Positions 1 through 5,574 of a DNA stretch of 12,441 nt are shown here, one piece after another (position 1 is the stretch's first letter; each line of letters starts with the position of its first letter). A program made the translations under genes and the position numbers. Under the pieces are notes generated by a model that saw only the letters and a program-made list of their open reading frames with translations, was not told the origin of the DNA and ran no database searches. This DNA comes from SVQP01 sp045603085 (lineage in GTDB: Bacteria; Bacillota; Clostridia; Oscillospirales; CAG-272). The stretch lies in NCBI GenBank assembly GCA_045603085.1, contig JAZULL010000124.1:1-12441 (forward strand), in the 5' to 3' direction.

Positions 1-1
1 G

Positions 2-142
2 GCCTCCGACTTCCTGGTATCCTGCCGCAGCGGCCGCCGCAGTAAAGAGGCATCCGAAAAGCTGGTGAAACTCGGGTACACGAATATCGTGGAGTTCGGC
101 GGGATTCTCGATTGGACGGGAGCGGTTGTATCCGGCGAATAA
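2..142 (+). CDS. Rhodanese-like domain protein, C-terminal fragment
   Basis: This is the last 46 codons of a gene that begins before the window; the frame is open from base 2 to a TAA stop. The fragment carries the rhodanese active-site loop C-R-S-G-R-R-S, followed by a helix (K-E-A-S-E-K-L) and then G-Y-T-N-I-V-E-F-G-G-I-L-D-W, the usual end of a single rhodanese domain in which the last helix packs near the loop. Rhodanese domains carry sulfane sulfur on the loop cysteine and transfer it to acceptors such as cyanide or thiols. A cysteine is present here, so the domain is probably catalytic. Upstream domains cannot be seen, so it could be a small stand-alone protein or the tail of a larger sulfurtransferase or oxidoreductase. 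No terminator is visible between it and the dehydrogenase 54 bp downstream, so the two may be co-transcribed. Confidence 0.85.
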   Translation, partial: ASDFLVSCRSGRRSKEASEKLVKLGYTNIVEFGGILDWTGAVVSGE

Positions 143-151
143 AGATCAGGA

Positions 152-164
152 CGCAATAATTGCG
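152..164. promoter_or_regulatory. Short palindrome upstream of the alcohol dehydrogenase
   Basis: CGCAAT and ATTGCG flank a single central A, giving a perfect 13-bp dyad 32 bases before the dehydrogenase start codon. It could be an operator or simply chance. No convincing -35/-10 pair is visible in the 54-bp gap, so the dehydrogenase may be transcribed from upstream. Confidence 0.2.
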
Positions 165-196
165 CCGCATAATCAAAGAAAAGAGGCAAACAAATC

Positions 197-1252
197 ATGC
201 TTACCTACACATACATATCCAAAGGAAAATTCGGCTTGGTTGAGAAAGCGAAGCCTACGATACAGCATGAGAGGGATGTTATCGTCAAGGTGACTCTTGC
301 GAGCATCTGCTCGAGTGATTTACATATTAAACACGGTAGCGTGCCGAGAGCGGTTGAGGGGATTACGGTAGGTCACGAGATGGTCGGCGTAGTGGAAGAA
401 GTCGGCTCTTCGGTTACGCACGTAAAGCCCGGCGACAGAGTCACGGTCAATGTGGAAACCTTCTGCGGCGAGTGTTTCTTCTGCAAGAAGGGATTTGTCA
501 ACAACTGCACCGACAAAAACGGCGGTTGGGCACTTGGTTGCCGCATTGATGGTGGACAGGCAGAGTACGTTCGCGTTCCGTTCGCGGATCAGGGGCTGAA
601 TAAGATTCCCGATACCGTGACCGACAGACAAGCTCTGCTGGTGGGCGATGTTCTTGCCACGGGCTATTGGGCGGCGAAGATCTCGGAGATCACCGAGGAC
701 GATACCGTTCTCATCATCGGAGCAGGCCCCACGGGAATCTGTACGCTCCTTTGCGTGATGCTGAAGAATCCCAAGCGCATCATCGTGTGCGAGAAGGAGG
801 AGAACCGCATTAAGTTCGTGAATGAGCACTATCCCGATGTGCTGACGGTCACGCCCGACAAGTGCCTTGATTTTGTTCGTGAGAACAGCGATCACGGCGG
901 TGCGGATGTGGTGCTTGAGGTGGCAGGCGCCTCCACCGACGAAGTCGGTGGTATGAACACCTTCGAGCTTGCATGGCAGTGCGCTCGCCCGACTGCCATC
1001 GTCACGGTGGTGGCTCTTTACGACAAGGCGCAGACTCTGCCTCTGTCCGACATGTACGGCAAGAATTTGACCTTCAAGACCGGCGGCGTTGACGGTTGCG
1101 ATTGCGAGGAAACGCTGAAGTTCATTGCCGAGGGTAAGCTCGATACTGAGCCGCTGATTACACATACTTATCCGCTATCGAAGATCGACGGGGCGTATGA
1201 ACTGTTTGAAAATAAACGCGATGGAGTTATTAAAGTCGCGGTGAGAATATAA
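197..1252 (+). CDS. Zinc-dependent alcohol/polyol dehydrogenase (MDR superfamily)
   Basis: The 351-residue protein has the length and order of a medium-chain dehydrogenase: an N-terminal GroES-like catalytic domain, then a Rossmann domain. Catalytic zinc ligands are C38, H60 and D151, the Cys-His-Asp set known from clostridial/Thermoanaerobacter secondary alcohol dehydrogenases. Unlike that group it also has the four-cysteine structural zinc lobe (C90, C93, C96, C104). The cofactor loop is G-A-G-P-T-G at 175-180. E199 at the end of the second strand suggests NAD(H) rather than NADP(H) (inference). The reaction is reversible oxidation of an alcohol or polyol to a ketone or aldehyde in the cytoplasm; the substrate cannot be told from sequence. 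AAGAGG at 181-186 lies 10 bases before the ATG. The stop codon is followed at once by the next gene's ribosome binding site, so the two are probably translated from one mRNA. Other possibilities are threonine- or sorbitol-dehydrogenase-like enzymes. Confidence 0.9.
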   Translation: MLTYTYISKGKFGLVEKAKPTIQHERDVIVKVTLASICSSDLHIKHGSVPRAVEGITVGHEMVGVVEEVGSSVTHVKPGDRVTVNVETFCGECFFCKKGFVNNCTDKNGGWALGCRIDGGQAEYVRVPFADQGLNKIPDTVTDRQALLVGDVLATGYWAAKISEITEDDTVLIIGAGPTGICTLLCVMLKNPKRIIVCEKEENRIKFVNEHYPDVLTVTPDKCLDFVRENSDHGGADVVLEVAGASTDEVGGMNTFELAWQCARPTAIVTVVALYDKAQTLPLSDMYGKNLTFKTGGVDGCDCEETLKFIAEGKLDTEPLITHTYPLSKIDGAYELFENKRDGVIKVAVRI

Positions 1253-1267
1253 TAAGGAGGAAAGATA

Positions 1268-2584
1268 ATGTTTCTTGTAAAAGACACGGGTGAATCATAT
1301 TGGAACAGTTACAGGCTGCTGGAAGATCAGCTTATCCGACTTTCGCACGCAATCAGCTTTGATGATGTTCAGGTCGATGTTTATTCATCGGAATTGGCTG
1401 ATATCATAAATTCAGCATGTATTAAAATCGAATCGTTGGCAAAAGACATTTACGAAGAACACATTCTTCCTTTTCAAATTGATAGCGATATGATACCCAA
1501 ATCATACAAAGGCTCTGTCGCTAAATTTAAGTTTGAAAAATGGACGAGGGATGCTTGGAAGTATGATTATAATTGCTTGGTAGAGATTGATGAAAAATTC
1601 TCATTAAGCAAGAAACGCTTAAGATTAAAAACAGAGCGGTTTAGCTTTTTCAAGCACGGAAGTACTGTACTTCCGTTCAGCAATATAGGAGATGATTGTA
1701 AAGGCGGAAGTTGGGAATACAGTAATAGAGATCGCTTGATTGCGGATACATGTAAATTGATAAATGTAGATTGGTGTAAAAGCTATCAGGCTATTAAACA
1801 CGACTACATTCGTAGTATCCCAGATCACGGAACAATTAAAAATGCTATTATTACGATGGCAGCTTTTTATCTCTTGGCTGTATATAACTCATGTCTTCCT
1901 TCAAAGCATTTTGATGTGGATTATTCTGGGACGTATCCTAATATCGACTTCGATTCAAAAATGTTCTCTTGTGAAATATGTAATAATGTACTTCCCGATT
2001 TTATTATGGACAGCAGTCGTCCGAAAAGGGAAGACAAATCTTACGAAGATATAATGTTAATTCAACAAGAGCTTCTTGGTAGCATGGAAGGTTTTACTTT
2101 CTTTATTACTCTCAATGAGAAAGCATATTTTGAATCCAAACTTCTCGTCGATCAATATTGCGAAACTCACGGTGGAGGTATTTACGATATAGCACAGTAT
2201 AAGAAATTAGGTGATAATGCTCCAAAGGATGCAGGACTCATTCTATATCTTAATTTGCAAAAATATATCGTGCCGCCATATAATCCAAGAAATATTTGCG
2301 TAACATTCAATATAGGCATGGATTTGCTGTATAGGGATTATGTGGAGCATGGATGTTTTGATTATGAAAAGTCGAAGCATAAAAATAAAAGAGAAGAGAT
2401 TTTGGCATCGTTAAAGGTCGGAGACAGTGTAGTAGCCAAATTCGTTTTTGACGATGAAGCTGTTGAGGGAGTAGTAGAAAAAATCGATGAACACAATATC
2501 GATCTAAAAATAAAAAGAGATAAGGGCAGTCATTTGCTTTCGCAATCTCCCCAAAATATAATTTATATCAAGAAGAAAGACTAA
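1268..2584 (+). CDS. Unknown protein with HEPN-like segment and C-terminal small beta domain
   Basis: A 438-residue protein that I cannot assign to a named family. Two parts suggest a HEPN-like helical fold: a helix around 42-64 rich in the pattern I-N-S-A-C-I-K-I-E-S-L-A-K, and W169 followed by Y-Q-A-I-K-H-D at 173-179 and a hydrophobic helix at 190-208. Similar helix plus 'Y..(I/V)KHD/R' arrangements occur in uncharacterised bacterial HEPN-like proteins, but the classic R-x4-6-H RNase motif is not clear, so nuclease activity is not claimed. Residues 376-436 (V-G-D-S-V-V-A-K-F ... V-E-G-V-V-E-K-I) look like a small SH3/Tudor-type barrel. No signal peptide or clear membrane segment is seen. 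AGGAGG at 1256-1261 gives ideal spacing to the ATG and begins just after the dehydrogenase stop. The gene is much AT-richer than its neighbours (38% G+C on one hand-counted line against 58% in the dehydrogenase), which suggests recent acquisition. Confidence 0.75.
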   Translation: MFLVKDTGESYWNSYRLLEDQLIRLSHAISFDDVQVDVYSSELADIINSACIKIESLAKDIYEEHILPFQIDSDMIPKSYKGSVAKFKFEKWTRDAWKYDYNCLVEIDEKFSLSKKRLRLKTERFSFFKHGSTVLPFSNIGDDCKGGSWEYSNRDRLIADTCKLINVDWCKSYQAIKHDYIRSIPDHGTIKNAIITMAAFYLLAVYNSCLPSKHFDVDYSGTYPNIDFDSKMFSCEICNNVLPDFIMDSSRPKREDKSYEDIMLIQQELLGSMEGFTFFITLNEKAYFESKLLVDQYCETHGGGIYDIAQYKKLGDNAPKDAGLILYLNLQKYIVPPYNPRNICVTFNIGMDLLYRDYVEHGCFDYEKSKHKNKREEILASLKVGDSVVAKFVFDDEAVEGVVEKIDEHNIDLKIKRDKGSHLLSQSPQNIIYIKKKD

Positions 2585-2754
2585 AAATTTGCACTTTTTA
2601 TAGCGTAAAAAGATGCAAAAATCTCCGCAAGTGGTCAAACATGTGGTCAAGTGCGAAAAATGGGCTTGTTTAATCCTCGAAGCAGGGAAGAACAAGCCCA
2701 TTATGTTTATCACGAAAACGCGAGATTTCAAGAGATTTTGCGAGATAAATAAAG
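2585..2754. other. AT-rich intergenic stretch with repeats, no supported gene
   Basis: Just after the stop codon lies an imperfect AT-rich hairpin (TTTGCA at 2588-2593 with TGCAAA at 2614-2619, and TTTTT 2595-2599 with AAAAA 2607-2611) that lacks a following T-run. GTGGTCAA occurs twice (2631-2638 and 2643-2650) with a 12-base period, followed by a long inverted repeat. A 64-codon open frame crosses the stretch, but it has no ribosome binding site and runs into the terminator and tRNA, so it is not called. The stretch lies on the 3' side of the tRNA-Pro gene, where integrative elements often attach, but no copy of the tRNA end was found nearby. Confidence 0.5.
2659..2702. repeat. 12-bp perfect inverted repeat
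   Basis: AATGGGCTTGTT at 2659-2670 is the exact reverse complement of AACAAGCCCATT at 2691-2702, with a 20-base loop. No T-run follows on either strand, so it is not a standard intrinsic terminator. It may be an mRNA 3'-end hairpin for the gene ending at 2584 or a protein-binding dyad. Confidence 0.6.
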
Positions 2755-2786
2755 AAAAATCGGGAATCTTACGACTCCCGATTTTT
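2755..2786 (-). terminator. Intrinsic terminator of tRNA-Pro, probably bidirectional
   Basis: AAAAATCGGGA (2755-2765) pairs perfectly with TCCCGATTTTT (2776-2786) around a 10-base loop. On the minus strand it starts at the last base of the tRNA CCA end and is followed by a T-rich tail, as expected for a tRNA terminator. On the plus strand it also ends in five T residues, so it can stop transcription arriving from the 1268-2584 gene. Confidence 0.85.
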
Positions 2787-2861
2787 GGTCTGAGTGACAA
2801 GACTTGAACTTGCGGCCTCTACCACCCCAAGGTAGCGCGCTACCAGCTGCGCCACACCCAG
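2786..2861 (-). tRNA. tRNA-Pro, anticodon GGG
   Basis: Read on the minus strand, all four arms fold. The acceptor stem is CTGGGTG with CACTCAG (one G-T pair), the D stem GCGC with GCGC, the anticodon stem CTACC with GGTAG, and the T stem GCAAG with CTTGT around a TTCAAGT loop. The anticodon loop is TTGGGGT, which puts GGG at 34-36 (plus-strand 2826-2828) and reads CCC and CCU codons. The discriminator is A, and CCA is encoded at 2788-2786. The variable region is 5 bases and the total length 76. The gene has its own promoter and terminator, so it is a single-gene unit. The plus-strand DNA of the tRNA overlaps no protein gene. Confidence 0.97.
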
Positions 2862-2900
2862 ATGCGTCTATGAGAACCATTGCTCCCTGACGACCTGTAT

Positions 2901-2929
2901 ATTTTAGCACAAACGAAAGTAAAAGTCAA
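2901..2929 (-). promoter_or_regulatory. Sigma-A promoter of tRNA-Pro
   Basis: On the minus strand TTGACT (2929-2924), a 17-base spacer and TAAAAT (2906-2901) form a near-consensus promoter. The predicted start near 2894 gives a leader of about 33 bases before the mature tRNA 5' end. Confidence 0.85.
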
Positions 2930-3123
2930 TACCTTTTTCGAAATATTTTTACTTTTTTTCGCTCAATTTTTTTAAAAAAAGCCGCTGGTTTTTGTTCATT
3001 TTGCGCCCCATAACAGGTGGACAAGGGGACGGTATTTCAAGGGGTGCAGAAATTAATGGAACCGTTTTGTTTGGCCTTGTGCAAATACGTTTTCTCACCA
3101 TCGGGTGCGAAGGCTTGGAGCTT
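2930..3123. other. Intergenic stretch between tRNA-Pro and the duplicated-unit gene
   Basis: No gene is supported. The part next to the tRNA promoter is AT-rich, with a T7A7 run at about 2968-2981 that could act as a weak T-tract for transcripts from either side. No clear GC-stem terminator was found for the minus-strand gene ending at 3124. Around 3018-3045 CAAGGGG occurs twice, once as ACAAGGGGACGGT, which resembles short sequences seen flanking REP-type repeats in Clostridia (recollection, not checked). Confidence 0.4.
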
Positions 3124-4047
3124 TTACTCCACCCTTGCAACGGCAGTGAGGTTATCGACGATAAATCTCTGTGCGTCGGCATTATAAAGTGCAACGATAT
3201 AATCGCCGCTCTCGCGGTGTCGGGTCTCTTGGCTGATACCGATCTCGCGTCCCGCCGCGGTGGGGAGCTTATAATTCTTGCCGTTCACGCAGGAGATCTC
3301 AAGCAGTCCGAGTTCCTGTAACCAATCGGTCAGATCGGTGGGTTTGAGTTTGATGTTGGGGTTGGGTTGCAGAACCGAGATCATATAAGCGAGCTGTGAG
3401 ATCAGGATCGGCTGCTGCGTCGGGATAAAGTGCGCAAGCTCCTTGGCGGTGATGTGGAAGGAGATCGGGCGATCGGCCGGGGGAACCTTGGAGTTACCGC
3501 TTTGGGCATGACCGATGATCTCCGGTAAATGATCGCGGATGAAGCATTGCGCTGTGTAGTTCAAGCGGATGCCGCTCTGGACTCTGCCGGATGGCGTGAC
3601 CGTTTGCTCAAGAAGAAACCCGACCTCAATCCCTTTTTGTGTGGGACGCTTGACGCTCTTGCCGTCATATTCGGTCACTTGCTCCAGATACCCGTTGGCG
3701 AACAGCCAAGGATTGATCTCGTGAGCGGTGAATTTGCGCCTGGAGCGGAGTGCAGCGTCGATTCTTCCGGCAAATTTGCTGACCGAAACGTAGTAATGCG
3801 AGCACTCAATCGAGGCCAGTACCTCGGGGGTGACCTTCCATTCGTCAGACTTATAGAGGTCGTTTACAACCAAAGGGTTGGCGACCAACGTACCGAGCAG
3901 GTCTGAAACGTAAGTGTAGCAACCGACCACGCGGGCCTTGGCGGCCACGTCGCCCTCGGGAATCGGGGAATTGTCCGTCGGATCGATCCCGGCGGCTAAT
4001 TTATCGAGAAAGGATTTGGCATACGCGATCTTTTCAAGCTCTGTCAT
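3124..4047 (-). CDS. Unknown protein with an internal duplication
   Basis: A 307-residue soluble protein with no signal peptide or membrane helix; I do not recognise a named family. The N-terminal 60 residues (F-L-D-K-L-A-A-G-I-D-P ... P-E-G-D-V ... Y-V-S-D-L-L) form one module. The rest is two diverged copies of one unit, about 72-176 and 196-304. The copies align at T-A-H-E-I-N-P-W-L against K-P-T-D-L-T-D-W-L, G-Y-L-E against G-L-L-E, K-R-P-T-Q-K-G-I-E-V-G against K-L-P-T-A-A-G-R-E-I-G, and Y-T-A-Q-C-F-I-R-D-H-L against Y-N-A-D-A-Q-R-F-I-V-D-N-L. The 'W-L...G-L-L/E ... K..PT..G' pattern could be winged-helix-like, which would suggest nucleic-acid binding, but this is inference. Base composition matches the core genes. 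AGGAGG (minus strand, 4061-4056) sits 8 bases before the ATG. The gene is transcribed away from the deaminase operon, from a promoter whose -35 box lies in a shared palindrome. Confidence 0.8.
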   Translation of the reverse strand: MTELEKIAYAKSFLDKLAAGIDPTDNSPIPEGDVAAKARVVGCYTYVSDLLGTLVANPLVVNDLYKSDEWKVTPEVLASIECSHYYVSVSKFAGRIDAALRSRRKFTAHEINPWLFANGYLEQVTEYDGKSVKRPTQKGIEVGFLLEQTVTPSGRVQSGIRLNYTAQCFIRDHLPEIIGHAQSGNSKVPPADRPISFHITAKELAHFIPTQQPILISQLAYMISVLQPNPNIKLKPTDLTDWLQELGLLEISCVNGKNYKLPTAAGREIGISQETRHRESGDYIVALYNADAQRFIVDNLTAVARVE

Positions 4048-4076
4048 GGTTGCGTCCTCCTGTGCTTGTTGTTTTC

Positions 4077-4105
4077 ATTATACCGCGGATTTTTCAAATC
4101 CGCAA
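4077..4105 (-). promoter_or_regulatory. Promoter of the duplicated-unit gene
   Basis: On the minus strand TTGCGG (4105-4100), a 17-base spacer and TATAAT (4082-4077) precede the gene, with the predicted start about 20 bases before the ATG. The spacer and -35 contain a hairpin-forming dyad, GCGGATTT (4085-4092) with AAATCCGC (4096-4103). Confidence 0.75.
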
Positions 4106-4115
4106 GAGCTCTTGC
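4102..4115. promoter_or_regulatory. Perfect 14-bp palindrome linking two divergent -35 boxes
   Basis: GCAAGAGCTCTTGC is fully self-complementary. Its left end (GCAA) belongs to the minus-strand -35 box and its right end (TTGC) to the plus-strand -35 box, with only 6 bases between the two hexamers. A dimeric regulator bound here would cover both promoters. The symmetry may partly follow from two facing TTGC motifs, but the inner AGAGCTCT is also symmetric. Confidence 0.5.
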
Positions 4116-4140
4116 CAAGAATCAAGAAATGTGATATAAT
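4112..4140 (+). promoter_or_regulatory. Promoter of the deaminase/ASCH-peptidase operon
   Basis: TTGCCA (4112-4117), a 17-base spacer and TATAAT (4135-4140), with TG at 4132-4133 as an extended -10. The predicted start near 4147 leaves a leader of about 23 bases, just enough for the ribosome binding site GGGGGA at 4158-4163. Confidence 0.85.
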
Positions 4141-4169
4141 GAACCAAATACAGGATTGGGGGACAATGC

Positions 4170-4580
4170 ATGAATACAATCTGGCAAGAATTATATAATA
4201 CCGCAAAGGACAAGCTCAACCCGCGCACTCTCTCGCCGTTTATGGATGCAGGTGGCGTTGCGGCGGCTGTTCTGACAGATCGGGGCAACGTTTACACCGG
4301 TGTGTGTATTGATACCTGCTGCGGACTTGGTATGTGCGCCGAGCGCAATGCGATTGCCAATATGATCACGAATGGCGAGAGCCGTATCGTCAAGCTGGTC
4401 TGTGTGATGGGTGACGGACGCGTGGGCTCTCCCTGCGGAGCCTGCCGCGAGATGCTGATGCAGCTTGACCCTTGTAGCCCCGACATCGAAATTCTGACCG
4501 ATCTTGAAGTACTTACCACCGTCAGACTGGGCGATCTTGTGCCCGATTGGTGGGGAACAGAGCGCATGAGCAGGGGATAG
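4170..4580 (+). CDS. Cytidine deaminase family enzyme
   Basis: The 136-residue protein has the length of a homotetrameric cytidine deaminase and both zinc motifs: C56-A-E58 (C-A-E-R-N-A) with the proton-shuttling glutamate, and P-C89-G-A-C92. Enzymes of this family hydrolyse the amino group of cytidine or deoxycytidine to give uridine or deoxyuridine in the cytoplasm. The N-terminal part differs from textbook Cdd: the region before C-A-E reads D-T-C-C-G-L-G-M where Cdd usually has a nucleoside-binding segment ending in N-x-E-N and S-Y/F. It could therefore act on a modified nucleoside or belong to the blasticidin-S-deaminase-like side of the family. The ATG at 4170 is 6 bases after GGGGGA; an ATG at 4166 is in another frame. 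The TAG stop is 3 bases before the next start, and that gene's ribosome binding site lies inside this one, which indicates translational coupling. Confidence 0.85.
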   Translation: MNTIWQELYNTAKDKLNPRTLSPFMDAGGVAAAVLTDRGNVYTGVCIDTCCGLGMCAERNAIANMITNGESRIVKLVCVMGDGRVGSPCGACREMLMQLDPCSPDIEILTDLEVLTTVRLGDLVPDWWGTERMSRG

Positions 4581-4583
4581 AAA

Positions 4584-5525
4584 ATGACACATTACATGAA
4601 CCTTCATCCGCATCCGTTTTCCATGATCGCCAGCGGAGTGAAAACCATAGAGCTGCGGTTGTTGGACGACAAGAGAAAACAGATTTGCGTGGGCGACACG
4701 CTGGTTTTCAAGAACACCGATGAAGCCGACACGCTGTCTTGTACCGTGAAAAAGCTGCACGTATTTGCCGATTTCGAGCAGCTGTACCGATCCTTGCCGC
4801 TTGACAAATGCGGATATTTACCGCACGAGATTGAAACCGCCTCGGCCAAGGATATGGAAGCTTATTATTCGCCCGAAAAGCAAAAGAATTACGGCGTTGT
4901 GGGGATCGAGATAGAATTGAATCGTACACAAACAGATAGCAAAAAGCTGTTGATCACCGGCTTTGACCCGTTTGGCGGCCAAGTGATCAATCCGTCGTGG
5001 GAGGCTGTGAAGCTTTTGCCTGACCGGATAGGGGATTGGCAGTTGACAAAAATGGAGATTCCGACCGTGTTCGGTCTGGCAGCAGAGAGAGTCCTGGCTG
5101 TTGCCGAGAATCTGCAACCCGATGCCATTGTTTGCATCGGTCAGGCGGGTGGCAGGGCCGCTGTGACGCCCGAGGTGCTCGGCGTCAATCTGCGGCATGC
5201 GAGGATTGCCGACAATGCCGGGAACAAGTCTCTGTGCAGTCCTATTGTTGTGGGCGCGTCGGCATCCTATTATGCTACCTTGCCCGTGCGAGAAATGGTC
5301 AGCTCGGTGCGGGGGATTGGCGTTCCTTGCGAGCTTTCGTATACCGCCGGCAGATTCGTATGCAATGATCTTTTATACACTCTCCTTCACCATTTTGACG
5401 GCACCACGACCAAGGTCGGATTTGTCCACATCCCGTATCTGCCCCAGCAGGCCAAGAACGGTGAGTCGAGCATGGCCCTTGATGACGTTGTCAGAGCACT
5501 TGAGACGGCGATTTTGTCTATTTAA
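4584..5525 (+). CDS. ASCH domain fused to pyroglutamyl-peptidase I
   Basis: The 313-residue protein has two parts. Residues 1-112 are an ASCH domain, with G-V-K-T-I-E-L-R at 18-25, D-K-R near 29-31, V-G-D-T at 36-39 and V-V-G-I-E-I at 105-110. ASCH domains have a PUA-like fold linked to RNA or modified nucleosides; E. coli YqfB, an ASCH protein, hydrolyses N4-acetylcytidine. After a short polar linker (113-119), residues 120-313 are pyroglutamyl-peptidase I, a cytosolic cysteine peptidase removing N-terminal pyroglutamate: T-G-F-D-P-F-G-G at 125-132, G-Q-A-G-G-R at 186-191, and the expected triad E197, C260 (F-V-C-N) and H282 (F-V-H-I-P-Y-L-P). Pcp is normally about 200-215 residues, so this part is complete. 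The linker contains no start codon or stop, so the fusion is real in this sequence. The usual E-R-V-A-I-N after the triad glutamate reads E-V-L-G-V-N. AGGGGA at 4572-4577 precedes the ATG. Confidence 0.9.
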   Translation: MTHYMNLHPHPFSMIASGVKTIELRLLDDKRKQICVGDTLVFKNTDEADTLSCTVKKLHVFADFEQLYRSLPLDKCGYLPHEIETASAKDMEAYYSPEKQKNYGVVGIEIELNRTQTDSKKLLITGFDPFGGQVINPSWEAVKLLPDRIGDWQLTKMEIPTVFGLAAERVLAVAENLQPDAIVCIGQAGGRAAVTPEVLGVNLRHARIADNAGNKSLCSPIVVGASASYYATLPVREMVSSVRGIGVPCELSYTAGRFVCNDLLYTLLHHFDGTTTKVGFVHIPYLPQQAKNGESSMALDDVVRALETAILSI

Positions 5526-5530
5526 TAATA

Positions 5531-5562
5531 AAAACCGATACCTCATACGAGGTATCGGTTTT
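5531..5562. terminator. Bidirectional terminator between converging operons
   Basis: AAAACCGATACCTC (5531-5544) pairs perfectly with GAGGTATCGGTTTT (5549-5562) around the 4-base loop ATAC. It lies 6 bases after the peptidase stop and 13 bases before the gpsA stop. The A-run and T-run at its two ends let it work in both directions. Confidence 0.95.
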
Positions 5563-5574
5563 GCTGATTTTTGA

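Noticed and set aside
320..1165. A 281-codon open frame on the minus strand opposite the alcohol dehydrogenase
   Set aside because: It is antisense to a gene with clear zinc and cofactor motifs; its own translation shows no domain and it has no ribosome binding site.
2613..2807. A 64-codon open frame between the HEPN-like gene and tRNA-Pro, with a V-V-K-H-V-V-K segment that could suggest an integrase tail
   Set aside because: No ribosome binding site, it crosses the terminator into the tRNA gene, and the repeated V-V-K comes simply from the GTGGTCAA direct repeat.
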